Part shown: one piece after another, positions 12,701 to 24,700 of the stretch | Layout of the letters: each line of letters starts with the position of its first letter | How positions within the stretch are numbered: position 1 is the first letter of the stretch | Origin: Lentzea aerocolonigenes | Lineage (GTDB): Bacteria; Actinomycetota; Actinomycetes; Mycobacteriales; Pseudonocardiaceae | Assembly: GCF_000955955.1 (NCBI RefSeq) | Contig: NZ_JYJG01000216.1 | Coordinates: forward strand, 1 to 41,047 | Length of the DNA stretch: 41,047 nucleotides | Direction of reading: 5' to 3' | Translations under genes and position numbers: made by a program | Notes under the pieces: generated by a model | Told to the model about the DNA's origin: nothing | Database searches by the model: none | The model's input: only the letters and a program-made list of their open reading frames with translations

Positions 12701-15700
12701 GGACGATGTCAACTGGACGCCGTTCAAGAGGAACGACGGCAGCCTGGTGGGAATCGGGTTCGCCACTCCCGGTGTTCTGGACGAAAACAGGCTGGAATCG
12801 TTCACCTGGTCCACCGACCAGTCCCAACGCGTCGTGTTCGAGGAGTTCAAGGACGCCAGAGGGGACGTGGTGGAGGAGTACGTCCGCATCGCGCGGTGGG
12901 CTCCCGCGACGGCGGGCGCTCGACTCCGTCCGATGACCCTGGTGGGTGAACACGACGACGACGGGTACGTCATGCCCCTGGTGGACGGTTCCGTGATATC
13001 CGCGGTCCCGGAGACGGCGGCGTCCTTGCTGGCGGGTTCGACGCTGTTCCACAAGGCGGTGGGCGGGCCGGTGCGCCCTCAGGTGCTGCTGTTCACCCAT
13101 GACAGCTCAGCGGCCGGGGAGAACGCGAAGCTGCTGGACAAGCTCCGAGACCTCATCGGACCAGTGCAGAGTCACGACTTCGAGGGCTCGCTTGATCTCA
13201 GCCCCTCGGGCTCGCTGACGATCTCCCACGGCGACCGGATCGTGGAGAGCGGAATACCGTCCTTCGCCGACGTGGTGAGCGTGGGGGGCGACCCGGTGAT
13301 CGGGTTCCCCGCGGGGAGCCTGGAGTCCGCGACGGTCCAGGCCTTCGTCGACTCCGTGCGGAGGGACCTTGCGAAAGGTCCAGTGGGTCCGTGGGCACCC
13401 GATTCACCGCTGGTCGTCGTGGTGGATTCTCCCGACGGCACGTTCGCCAGGGTGACCGCGTGGACCGGGACGGTGCTGGAGCTCGGAGGCGATGACCTGG
13501 CCCGGGTGAGGCTGTCCGACCTGGAGTTCCGCGCCGCGCTGGAGGCCGATCCGAGCCGTCCCGTGGTGCTGCTCGCGAGTTTCGCCGGCGCCGAGGCGAA
13601 CTTCGGCTGGCTGGGGTTCGACTTCGCCGGAGCGTTGCGCGAGGAGGGTTTCTTCAACGACGTCTACGCCCCCAACGGTGCGGTCGAGATCGCGGAGGAC
13701 TCGCTCACCCACGACCCCACCACCGAGTTCGTCCTCGTGTCCCCCCTGCGTGCGGGAGATCTCAGAACGAACGTGCTGTACAACCGCTACGGCTCCGTTG
13801 TGGCGGTCTGCCTGAGGGCTCCCGGTGACGAGGTCGAGTTCGATCGGGCGAGGCGGTGGGCGGACAACGTCACCGCGAGCACCGTGGAGTGGCTCGACTA
13901 CCGGTCCGGCCACGCTCAGGGCAGCGTGCAAGGGCCGTGGCAGGACGTGCTTCCAGCCTTCCTGATCGTGAGCTCCGGCAGGCGTGGAGTTCAGGCGATA
14001 CGCGGTGACCAGGCCGTCGTGGACCTGAGCCTCGAGACTCTTGCCAAGGTGGTGCGCGCGGACGACCGCCTGCGCGGCATGCTGAGCACCGAGACCGGAG
14101 GGAGCCTTGACCGCAGCGTTGTGCTGATCGCGCTCAACGGTGTCGTCGGCGACCTCGACGCGTTCTCCAGCGTCTTCGCGGCCGGTGGGTATCAGAGGTG
14201 GACGCACACGCCCGACGGTGTCGTCACGCTGCACCGGGACGGGACGATCTCCCTGCAAGGTCATGGGTTCATCTCCGTTGCGCCGCCATTGCCGTCCTCC
14301 GCCGACGTCATCAACCGGTCCCTGGTGAGCGACCGGCTGGGCGAGCACGGCCAGTACTTCCCGCTCAACGCGCAAGACGACTTCATGATGTCCTCCGCCG
14401 GGCGTCGGAGGAATGAGGTGGAACTGCAGTACTACTTCCGCGAACTCACGACCGGACCGAACGGCACCTCCGAGTTCAAGGCCTTCCTCACCCCGTGGGC
14501 AGGCTCCAGCCGTGCTCCGTGGCTCATCGAGGGACACGGCTCCGAGCGGAGGTTCTGGTTCGGTCGCCGGGCGGATCGTCCTTTCGTCTTCGGCGATCCG
14601 GTGGGCCTCGACGGCGATCACAGCGCCCGGCTGGTGGCGGGAACGGCGCTCTTCGCCGCGGCGGCACCGGATTCGGGCACACCGGTCGCGCTGGGGCACT
14701 GCTCGCTCAACTCTCCGCGCGCGACCGGGCAGCCCACCGTCGCAGAGCTGTTCCAGCGGACACTGGAGTCGGAGCACAACCTCCGGCCCCAGGTCTTCGC
14801 CGCCACGAAGATGGTCATGATGTCGGCACTCCACGGGAGCAACACCGTCGTCGAGGACGGGCGTTTCACCGCGGCCGTGCCCGACCAACGACCACAGGTT
14901 CCCGAGGTACCGCTCTCCGACCTCGCGGCGGACGAGATCGACGACACCCCCGTGCAGTTCGCTCCTGGCCAGACGTCCCTGTCGCCCTCGCACGTCTCGG
15001 ACGTGCAGGAGACGGCGCGCCGGGTGACCCGCGCGGCCGCGTGGAGAGGCCTCAAGCAGGCCGCCCTCCCCGAGGTGGACATCGTCGTGAACGAGGCGGC
15101 TCCCGGCGGCGCGGACCGTGCGGTCGCCGAAGCGCGGGCCGCGGCCATCAGAGAGGTGTTCGACGCGGAGGTGAAAGCGGAGAGCGAGCAGCTCCGCAGG
15201 CTCGGCCTCGATGTGGACCCCAGCGCCATCGCGGTCAGCGTGACCGCGAACGTCGTGGCGCCCGGCTCGGTCTCCGACGCCGGCGTCTTCGTGAACCTCA
15301 CGTCCGAAGATCTCGGTGGCTGGGAGTTGGCTGCCGTGGAGGCGGATCGAAACTCCGTGCAGGCGATCAGCGAGATGAACAAGGCGTTCGCGCCGCTTGC
15401 CCACCGCAGGCCGGGGAGCGTGCAACCGCCGGCGCCGAGCGAAAACCCCGACCTCGGTCACAGCGCCCCCGGCGGGCAACCGCAGCGCATCCGGCTTGGT
15501 CTGCCGAAGGGTGAGAACCCGTCCCACCACGACGTGGCGCCGCGGCGCGGGACGTCCGTCCCGAAGGAAGGGCCGGCCACGCACGAGGCGAGCGAGGCGT
15601 TGGAGTCCTCCCGCGCGGTCGAGCCGGAGCCGAGCGGCACACCGGAGGACGCGGCCTCCCTCCTGCCGGGCACCGGGGTCGAAACAGTCGAGGACATCCC

Positions 15701-18700
15701 GCTCGTCACCCTGGACAGGTCCGGAGTGGACAGTGACACGGCCGATGACGGCACACCCTCCGCGGAGGAGTCCTCAACCGTCGGAGGCCTCGACCTCCCC
15801 GACGACCGGTCCTCGGGACTCGTCACCCAGCGCGGTGAGATCTCGGGCGGCGCGGCGGTGGACGCCGCGATCGACGCGTTGCTGCCCGGCGGTGAGCGCA
15901 AGGGTGTCGAGCACTTCGTGCAGGCGCTGAAGACCGGCGTCGAGAGCTTCCGCGGCGACGGGCGGTCGGAGGACGTCGAGGTCGGCGGCAGGCACTACGA
16001 GCTGCACGCCAGGGCGCGCTTCCGCTGGGAGGACGCGACGGAGAGCGGAACGGCCTCGAAGTCGGTCCAGCTGGACGGTCCCGCGGGCAGCGCGACCCTC
16101 AAGGCCGCGTCGAGCGCCACCCAGGCCAACTTCGCGCTGGCACTGGTCCTCGTCCCCGCCACACCCGGCTTCACCGCGGTCGGCACCGTCGGGGCCTCCA
16201 CCGACGTCAGCAACTCGGTCGCGGTGGGCGCCAGTGCGACGGCGAGCGGTGGCCGGCAGCTGGCCGTGGCGATCCCGGCGCGTGACGTGTCGGTGCCGGT
16301 GTGGATCGAGCTGACCCTGCGCGACGCCCGAGGCCGGGTCGTCGGCGACCCCGTCGAGGTGGACGACGTCGTCGCCGATCTCTCGGTGCCCGCTGTGCCG
16401 GTCGGCGAGCCGGGAGGCGTTGTCGCGGACGGCCCGGCCTTCGTCGAGTCGGTCCACATCGGACGGAACGCGCCGGGCAGCTACCGGGGCAGGCCGCTGC
16501 CGCCGGACGCGGACGGCGAGCACCGGCTGTTCGCCAAGGTCGTCTCCGCGCTGCCGGGCTCGCTGGTGAAGCCGGGCCGTCCCGGACGCCGGAACCTGAG
16601 GGAGTTCCTCGACGACAGCACCTTCAAGAAGCGGTACCCCGACATGGCCGTGACCGCCGAACAGGCCGACCGCGGGCTCGGCTGGGTCCGGTCCGAGATG
16701 TTGTTCACCGGCAAGCACCCGTTCGTCTCATGGATGCACACGCCGAGCGCCGTCGAGATGCGTCTGGTCGAGCGCCGGGAACCGGTGGTGCTCCGCACGG
16801 TCGACGACGTCACCTTCACCGAGGTCGAGTCGATCGGTGCGGAGGTCTCCGACTCCGGAGACGCGAGCCGGGGCGTCAACTCGAAGATGATGGCCGGCCC
16901 CGGGTTCGACCTCGGTGTCGCGGGCCTGGTCGCCGGTCCGGTGGTCATGGGCGGGCTGGAGAGCGCGCACAAGCAGACCACCGGCCGTTCCGGCGAGGTG
17001 AAGCACACGAGCACCCGGCGTGGGCGTGCGCAGCAGGTCGAGCGCGTCTTCGACCTCCAGGTGCGGGTGCCGGGCAAGCCCGCGATGACCTTCGCCGATG
17101 ACGTGCGCGCCGTGGAGTGGCGTGAGGCCGGGGCGGAGGTCACGCCGGAGACCGCACCCGTGCCGCCGGCTGAGAGCGACTCGCCGTCGGGCGCCGACGT
17201 TCCCGCCGTGCCGCGGGCGGATTCGCCGGACGAGCACGCGGAGGATTCGGTCGTCGGGCCGCGCACCGAGGCGCTGGACGAGTCGGATGAGCACGCCCCG
17301 CGGCCTGCCGAGTCGCCTGCCCGCGTCCCGAAGGAGGAACGCCCGACGCCCGCCCCGCCGCCGCGCGTCCTCTACGGCCCCGAGGCGCTGGAGTCCGGCC
17401 GGGCGCTCGCGGGAGCGTCGCTGGAGGTGTCGCAGGTCGCGTCCCAGGTCCTCGACCTGATCGAGAACTCGGTCCGCACCGTTCCCGGCCACAAGCGGTG
17501 GTACCTCAGCGGCGACCGGTTCCTGTCCCAGTTCGACGACCCCTCCGCGGGCAGGACGATCGGCCGCAAGCTCCAGGAGGCGCTGGGACGCAGGGACGCC
17601 CTGCGCGGCCTGCTCACCGACCGCGAACTGGGCCTGCTCGCGGACCGGGCGCTGTCCGAGGACGGCCTGCGCATCCCGCTGCTGCCCAAGCACGGCTGGG
17701 GCCACGACTACCACGTGTCGTTCACGCTCAAGGCGTCGATGTCGGACCTGCGCGACACCGCGGAGGTGCGCACATCCGCCGAACCCGACGTGGTCACCAC
17801 CTCCGACACCCAGACGACCCGGCACACCAAGTCCCGCACCAGGTCGACGGGCGTCGGTGCGGCGGGCCGCGTCACCGCCACGATCACCGAACGCGCTGTC
17901 GTCGTCGTGGCGTCGATCTACAGCGCCTTCGCCTGGACCAGGTCCGGGCTCACCGGTGTCACCGCGAAGCGGGGGGAGGAACGGCGCAAGGGTGGCGCGC
18001 TCGACGCCTCCGGCGCCGTCGTGGCCGAGCCGAAGCACCGCTTCACCGCCACGGTCGACTGGACGCTCAGCGGCCAGACCTACAAGCGCCACAACGCGAT
18101 GGTGCGCGGGGTGAGCGTCGGCCGGCCCGGACTGCACGTGCCGCGGACGGAGCCGATCACCCTGGTGGACCCGGTCTCGGGCGCCACGTCGCAGGAGACG
18201 ACGATCCGGGTCGAAGCCGACGTGTGGGTACCCGCGGCGCACGTGTCGGCCGCGCCGCCCGCCCCGGTCGTCGTGGACCGCACCGAGGGGTCCGAGGACC
18301 TGCCGCACGTCCGGTTGCGACCGGATCCGGACGCCCCGGTGTCCGCCGATCCGTTGCGCCGCGGCCTCTCCCGTGACCTCGACGGCATCGAGGTGCTGAG
18401 CTTCGAGGGGTTGGCGCACGTGCGCGCCGCCGTGAAGAACGCCCTCACCCGTGCCTCGGGAGACCCGGCCTTCTCCTTCGCCGAGTCGGACAACAGCGTG
18501 CTGGTCGACACCGTGCTGTCGCCGGACGCGGTCATGGCCGACCAGCGCGTCTTCAGCCGCACCACCGGTGTCCGAGGGCTGCAGTGGGCGCGCCGCCGGG
18601 TCAAGCGGTTCGCGGCGGCCGAGGTCTCCTTCCAGCCGCGCGACGTCGAGGTGCTGGGCGAGGGCTGGCGGCAGCCGGCGACGTCCGCCGCGGTCGAGAC

Positions 18701-21700
18701 GAGCGTCGGTGCCGGCAAGGAGTTCACCGCGGCGGTGACCGCCGCGGCCGACCTGACGGCGTTCGCCTTCTACAAGGACGTCACGACCGACGGCAAGGAG
18801 GGCGCGACCGTCAAACCCGGCGCGCTGCTGGTGATCGAGGGCGACCCGATGGTGCTGGAGAAGTCCAGCACCGAGGACGTCGCCACCGACGTCGCGACCG
18901 GCACCTCCATCGCGCGGCAGCCCGAGCGCCTGCACCTCGTGCGGTTCGGCGTGCGGACCACGATCGTCGCGGAGGTGCGGTCGCGCCGCTGGCGCAACGC
19001 CTGGGGACTGCTGCGGCCCGCCGCACCGGCGACGGCCAACGAGCAGTTCGACCTCAATCGAGCCGTCACGGCCTGGGTGACCACCGCGCAGCTGGACGCC
19101 ATCCGCACGAAGCAGGCCGAAGAGGACGCCCGCGTCCGCGACCTGGCCACCAGAACGGATCCGGCCACGTCCGCGCTCGCGGCGCTCGCGGTCACCACGC
19201 TGGCCGTCACGGCACCGGCCGCTCCCTCCGCCGTCACCGACGCGTTCGCGGACCACGACGACTCGACCACAGCCGTGGACGACGAGACCGAGGACGCGGC
19301 ACGGGACCGGGTCGTCGCGGCACCCGCGTTCCTGCGGACCGGCGAGCCGCTGTCGGTGGGCCTGGGGGTGGTGGACGGCGTGGTCGACCTGCGGTCCGTG
19401 CTGCCCGAGCTGCGCCGTGACCTCGAACGCTCGCTCGGCCGTGAACGCGCCCTCCGGCTCATCCCGCTCTCACCGTTGAGCACGGGCCACGACAACTTCG
19501 CGGCCATCAGCTCGTGGCTCTCCGACGCGCAGACGACGTTGGAGGACTCCGCGCGCGGTGGCGTTCCCCGGCCGTTGCGCCTGGAGGACCGGACCACCGG
19601 TGAGACCTACGACGTCGTCATGACCAACGAGCTGCTGGACCGGCCGGTGTTCGCGGGCCTCGAACACGGTGACGTCAAACAGGTCAGGGGCACGACGACG
19701 CTCGGTTCCCGGGTCCGCACCTTCACCAGGACGTTGCTGCGTCTGGAGCCGGTGGTGCTGCCCGCCCTCCAGGCAGGCGGCCCGGCTCCGGACGAGAACG
19801 TCTCGCGCAGCAACCCGTACGCGATGATGGGCGGCGGCGTCATCGGTGACGTCCTGCTGGGGCGCAAGAAGAAGACGACGAAGACGACGCACAAGGTCGT
19901 GCGCGAGAGCAGCGCCGAGACCACCGGCACGCTCGCCAGGTTCCAGGCTCCCGTCGGGTTCACCGTCGCGATCGAACGGCACGGCCGGCGGGTGGCGGAG
20001 GCCGGAACCGCGCACGACGTGTCGATCCTGCACGTGCCGGAGGACACGGTGCCCGCCCGGCCCGCCGCGGTCGCCGCCCCGGTCGTGCGGCCGCAGGAGG
20101 AAGCGGAACCCGACGCCCTCACGCGCTGGCGCGGCGGCACGGGCCTGGGGCGCGGCTGGGCCGGTCACCTCCGGTTCGACGTCGACGACCTGGTCGCCGC
20201 GGCCGAGCTCGCCCACCGCGAGGTGACGGGGCAGCGCGAGGTCCCCGCGGACGTCCGCCGCGCACTGCGCACCACCCTCACCGCGCCGCGCTTCATGGCG
20301 TTGCTGCCGCTGCACGCAGCCACCGGGACGCCCCTGGAGATCCCCCTCGACGGCGGTCTGTCACTGGAGCTGCACGTGCGCAGCACCGGCACGCCGACGC
20401 TGACCGGTGTCTCCGCGCGGACCACACTCTCGGCACACGGCAACAGCTCCGGCACCGAGGCCGTCGCGGAGGAGTCGGCCGCCGAGTTCGGCCTGGCCGC
20501 GGGACCCCTGCTCGGTCCCGGCGGCACGCAGCCGCCCGGACACGAGCACTTCGGCGAGCAGAAGACCTTCGGCGGCGGCGCCACGTTCGCGGTGCCGCTG
20601 CGGGTGGTGGGCGGTGTCGGGTCCGAGGGCGAGGCCGAGGGCGAGCACCACCACGACGGCGAGTCCGTCCCCGCGTCGCGGTCGGCGGGCCTGACCGGCC
20701 TGTGGCTCAACGACGTCGAGGTGCGGTTCGTCGGCCGGGCCAAGGGCCGCATGAGCAACCCCGACCGTGCCGCCGTCGTGGACGTCGAGGTCCGCGACGC
20801 GGTCGTGCTCGCCGATGACGACGGCCAGGACCGGATTCCCGCCGGGCTCGCCGACACCGCGCGCGCCCTCGCGACGGCCGACGCGGCGCTCGTGGCCGCG
20901 GTGCAGGCGCTCACGGGAGCCCGCGATGCCGCCCGGCGTGGCGTCGAGGGCTCGGCGGAAGCGTTGGCGCAGGCGGAGAACGCCCACGAGAGCGCACTCG
21001 ACGCCTGGTGGGACGCCATGCACGCGCACGAAGCTCAGCTCGGCGCGCTCACCGAGGACGCCGAGTCGGCCGATGGGGACGCCGAGTCGGCTGGCGGGGA
21101 TGTCGAGTTGGCCGGCAGGGATGCGGAATCGGGCGGCCGGGACGCCGAGCCGGCTGGCGGGCACCTGTTGCCACCGCTCGACTTCGGCTCCGACGACACC
21201 CCGGCCGACTGGCGGGATCTCGTCGCGGACCCCGCCGAGACGACGGGACCACCCGCCGACAGCGCGCCCGCGGCTCCCGTGCCGGTCACGAGGCCCACCT
21301 CCGAGCGCCTGTTCGTCGTCGACCCCAGGCCGCCGCGTGCCGTGCTGGAGGAGGGCTTCACCGCGCGCGGCACGGACCTGGACCTGTACGCCCACACCGA
21401 GCTCCGCGACGACCCCGCGCACGCGTCCGGCTTCGTCAGCGCGTGGAAGGACGCCACGTCCGCGCTCGCCCACGGGCCGGACGGGCACCTGTACGCGCTG
21501 GACGTGCCGGGTGGTGTCGACGTCTCCGCGACCTTCGCCCGGCACGAGGGAGACGCCGGACTCCGGCACGACACGTCCGAGGTCGTCTTCCCGGTTCCCG
21601 TCCGGCCGGACCACGTGGCCGGTTGGTTCGACGTCGCGGTGGACGAATCCGGTGCACGGGTGCCGGGCCGGTGGACCGACGCGCCGAGCGCCGATCCGCG

Positions 21701-24700
21701 CCCGGACCGGACCACGGAGCTCCGCCTGTCCACCGCGGCGCCCGTGCTGACCCTCGCCGACCGGGTTCGCGTCGGCCGGGTCCTCGGACGGCCGGGCGAG
21801 GACACGTCCCCCGCCACGACCGGTCTGGAGATCGTCGCCCACGGCGACCTGACAGGCGCGGCACCGGCCGCGGCGGTGACGGCGGTGATCGCGGAGATCA
21901 CGCGCGCGGCCCGACGAGTCGGGGGAGGGGCGCCACGCCCGCCGGTCGAGGTGGAGATGAGGCACGTCGCGGAGGCAGAGCACGTCCGGCTGGAGCTGCG
22001 GGCCGTGACCGCTGCGGACGACGCACCGCCGGTGTCCGGTGAGGACGATGCACCGCCCGCCTTGGATGAGCGTGACGTGCCACCCGTCGCGGATGAGCGT
22101 GACGTGCCACCCGTCGCGGATGTGCGCGGCGCACCGCCCGTCTCGGATGTGCGCGACGTGCCGCCCCCTGCCGACGTGCACGACGCGCCGACCGTCGCCG
22201 AAGAGCACGACGTGCCACCCGCCGCTGCTGAGGACGACGCTCCACGCGCCACTGATGTGCACGACGTCCCGCCTGCCGCCGAAGAACGCGACGTTCCACC
22301 CGCCGCCGACGACAGCGAGCCCGCTCCGCCGCCCCCACCGCTCGACTCGCCGGGTGATGGCGCCCCGGTCGTGGTCTCGCCGGAAGAGGTCAAGAGCGAG
22401 GACACCTCCGAGGCGGACGACGTGGCGCGGCTGCACGGTTCCGGTCGGCCGGAGACGGCCACGACGAGCGAGCCGGGCAAGGTCGCCGCCGGGCTCGCGC
22501 CGGTGGATCCGGCCGCAGCCGAAGAGCACGACGTGCCGCCCGTCGCCGATGTGCGCGACGTGTCGGCCGCCGCCGAAGAACGCGACGCTCCAACCGCCGC
22601 CGACGACAACGAGCCCGTTCCGTCGCCTCCGCCGGTGTCCGGCGGCGCCGACCTGCTCGCGTACCGGAAGGCCAACGCCAAGCTGGGAACCGCGGGTCGG
22701 ATGTTCCCGCCGGCCCATGACGAAGCCGTGCCCATCCCCGTGGCCGGGGAGACCGTGCACCCGCACGGTGACACCGAGGGAACAGAGGCCGCCAGCCGGA
22801 CGGACGGATCGCGAGACCTGCCGGGAGCGGTGGAAGGGTCACCGGCGGAGGACCTTCCTCCCGGCGCCCGCGCCGACACACCGTCCCCTGTGGACTCCGG
22901 CCCGGCCGGGACTGAGCAGCGGCCCTCGTGGACGGAAGCGCGGCAGCCGGCGCCGGTGTGGTGGCAGAAGATGCCTGCCGACGCGCTCACCACGGTTCAC
23001 GAGCAAGCGCGGAAGATCGTGAACAGGCGTTCGCGGCCGCCGTTGGTCATCGGAGAGCCCACCGAGCAGGAGCGGGAGCAACGGGAGAAGCACGACCTCG
23101 CCGTGGAGATGGTCGCCCATCACATCTACACCACGAACCAGGGTTCATCGGCGATCCCCGACCTCAGCCCGGACGCACTGGCCGGCAAACTGGTGAGGGA
23201 CCTGGAACTGCCGCAACGGGAGGGGCTCGACGGTGGGGCGCCCGCCGATCGGAACCTGCCGGTGCGACCCGGCTCCGGTTCGTCCGCGGGACCGTCCTCC
23301 GCGATGCCGGGTACCGAGGTCCGCTCGCACGACGAGAACCAGTCGGCACCGGCTACCCAGGCCTCCGCTCACCCGCGGTTGAGCACAGAGGAGACCCTCG
23401 GCCTGGTCCGCGAGCATCTGGCGACGCGTCCCCGCGACGGCGTCGACAGGATCTACAGGGCTGTTCTGGCGCAGGGTGGCTCCGATCCCGACGGTTCGTT
23501 GCGGCGTCAGATCTATGACATCAAGGGGATTCCCGGCCCCAGTTTCTCCGACGAGCAGATCATGGCCGCGATCGAGAGGAATCTCGCCGGGAACCACACC
23601 CTGGACGATGTCCTCACGGCAGTTCGTGAGCAGGGCATCACCGGCGGCAACGATCGGATGAAGACCCTGTACGACAGGGTCCTGTATGGAGACGGCCTGC
23701 CTTCGGAAGCGTCGAATCGCCAGGCGGTGGATGATTCCGCTGACGTCAAGAAGTCCAAGGACCTGATCCGCAAGCGTATTGCCAGTTATCCCGATGACGG
23801 CGACAGTGCGATCATCGCGGCGGTTCGTCCATGGGGTGCCACCGGTCCCGACGACCAGTTGCACAGGCTGGTCGCCTCTGTCAGGGCAGAGCGGTTGCAG
23901 CGTCTGATGGGCGTTGTCAGGCAAGGGGCCACCGGGTCGAAGCGCCCGGCGTCTGACGGCGGTGTGGAGTCTCCGCAGCACAAGCGGACGAGGTCATCGG
24001 TCGCCGGGCCGGATGCGGGGCTCGCCGAACGGGATCTGCCGGTGCGATCCGGCCCCGCCTCGTCGCTCACGGAACCACCGCCCGTGCCGGGTGCCAAGGA
24101 CAGCTCGCACGGCGAGAACCCGCCGGCGCCGGGAACGCTGTCCCGTCCCCGCGGGGGGTTGAGCGACGAGCAGGTCATCGCTGCGGCTCGGGAGTACCTT
24201 GCGGAGAATCCTGATGCCGACATCCTGCTGCTTGTCGAGGCTGTACGTCAGCGGGGCGCCACCGGCGGCGAGGAGCTGCTGCGGCACCTGGTTCACAAGG
24301 CGAGGGGAACCGAGGCCCAGTCTTCTGGTGTCTCGAGTGAAGAGGAAATCGAAAGTTTGATTCGGGAGCATCTTGCCGAGAATCCCGATGCCGGCGTCGT
24401 GGCGGTCAGGGACGCCATTCGTCTGCGAGGTGCCATCGGCGGCGACGGGAAGTTGCGGAACCTGGTTCACCTGGTCAGGGGAACCCGGGTCCAGGCCTAT
24501 GGTGAGTTGAGTGAAGATCAAATCAGTGATTTGATCCGGAAGCGTCTTGACGAAAATCCTGGCGAGCGCGTCAGAGAAATCATCAAGGCTGTTCGCAGGC
24601 AGGGCGCCACTGGCGCCGACCAGTATTTGTCATCGTTGGTTCACGACGCCAGGGGAACCCAGGCCGAGGCCCGTAACAAGTTGAGTGACAGTCAGATCAT

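Noticed and set aside
21055..22610. Tandem short repeats considered as a CRISPR array or minisatellite
   Set aside because: The repeats are in frame, imperfect and continuous without unique spacers, and encode acidic/Pro peptides, so they are protein-level repeats.
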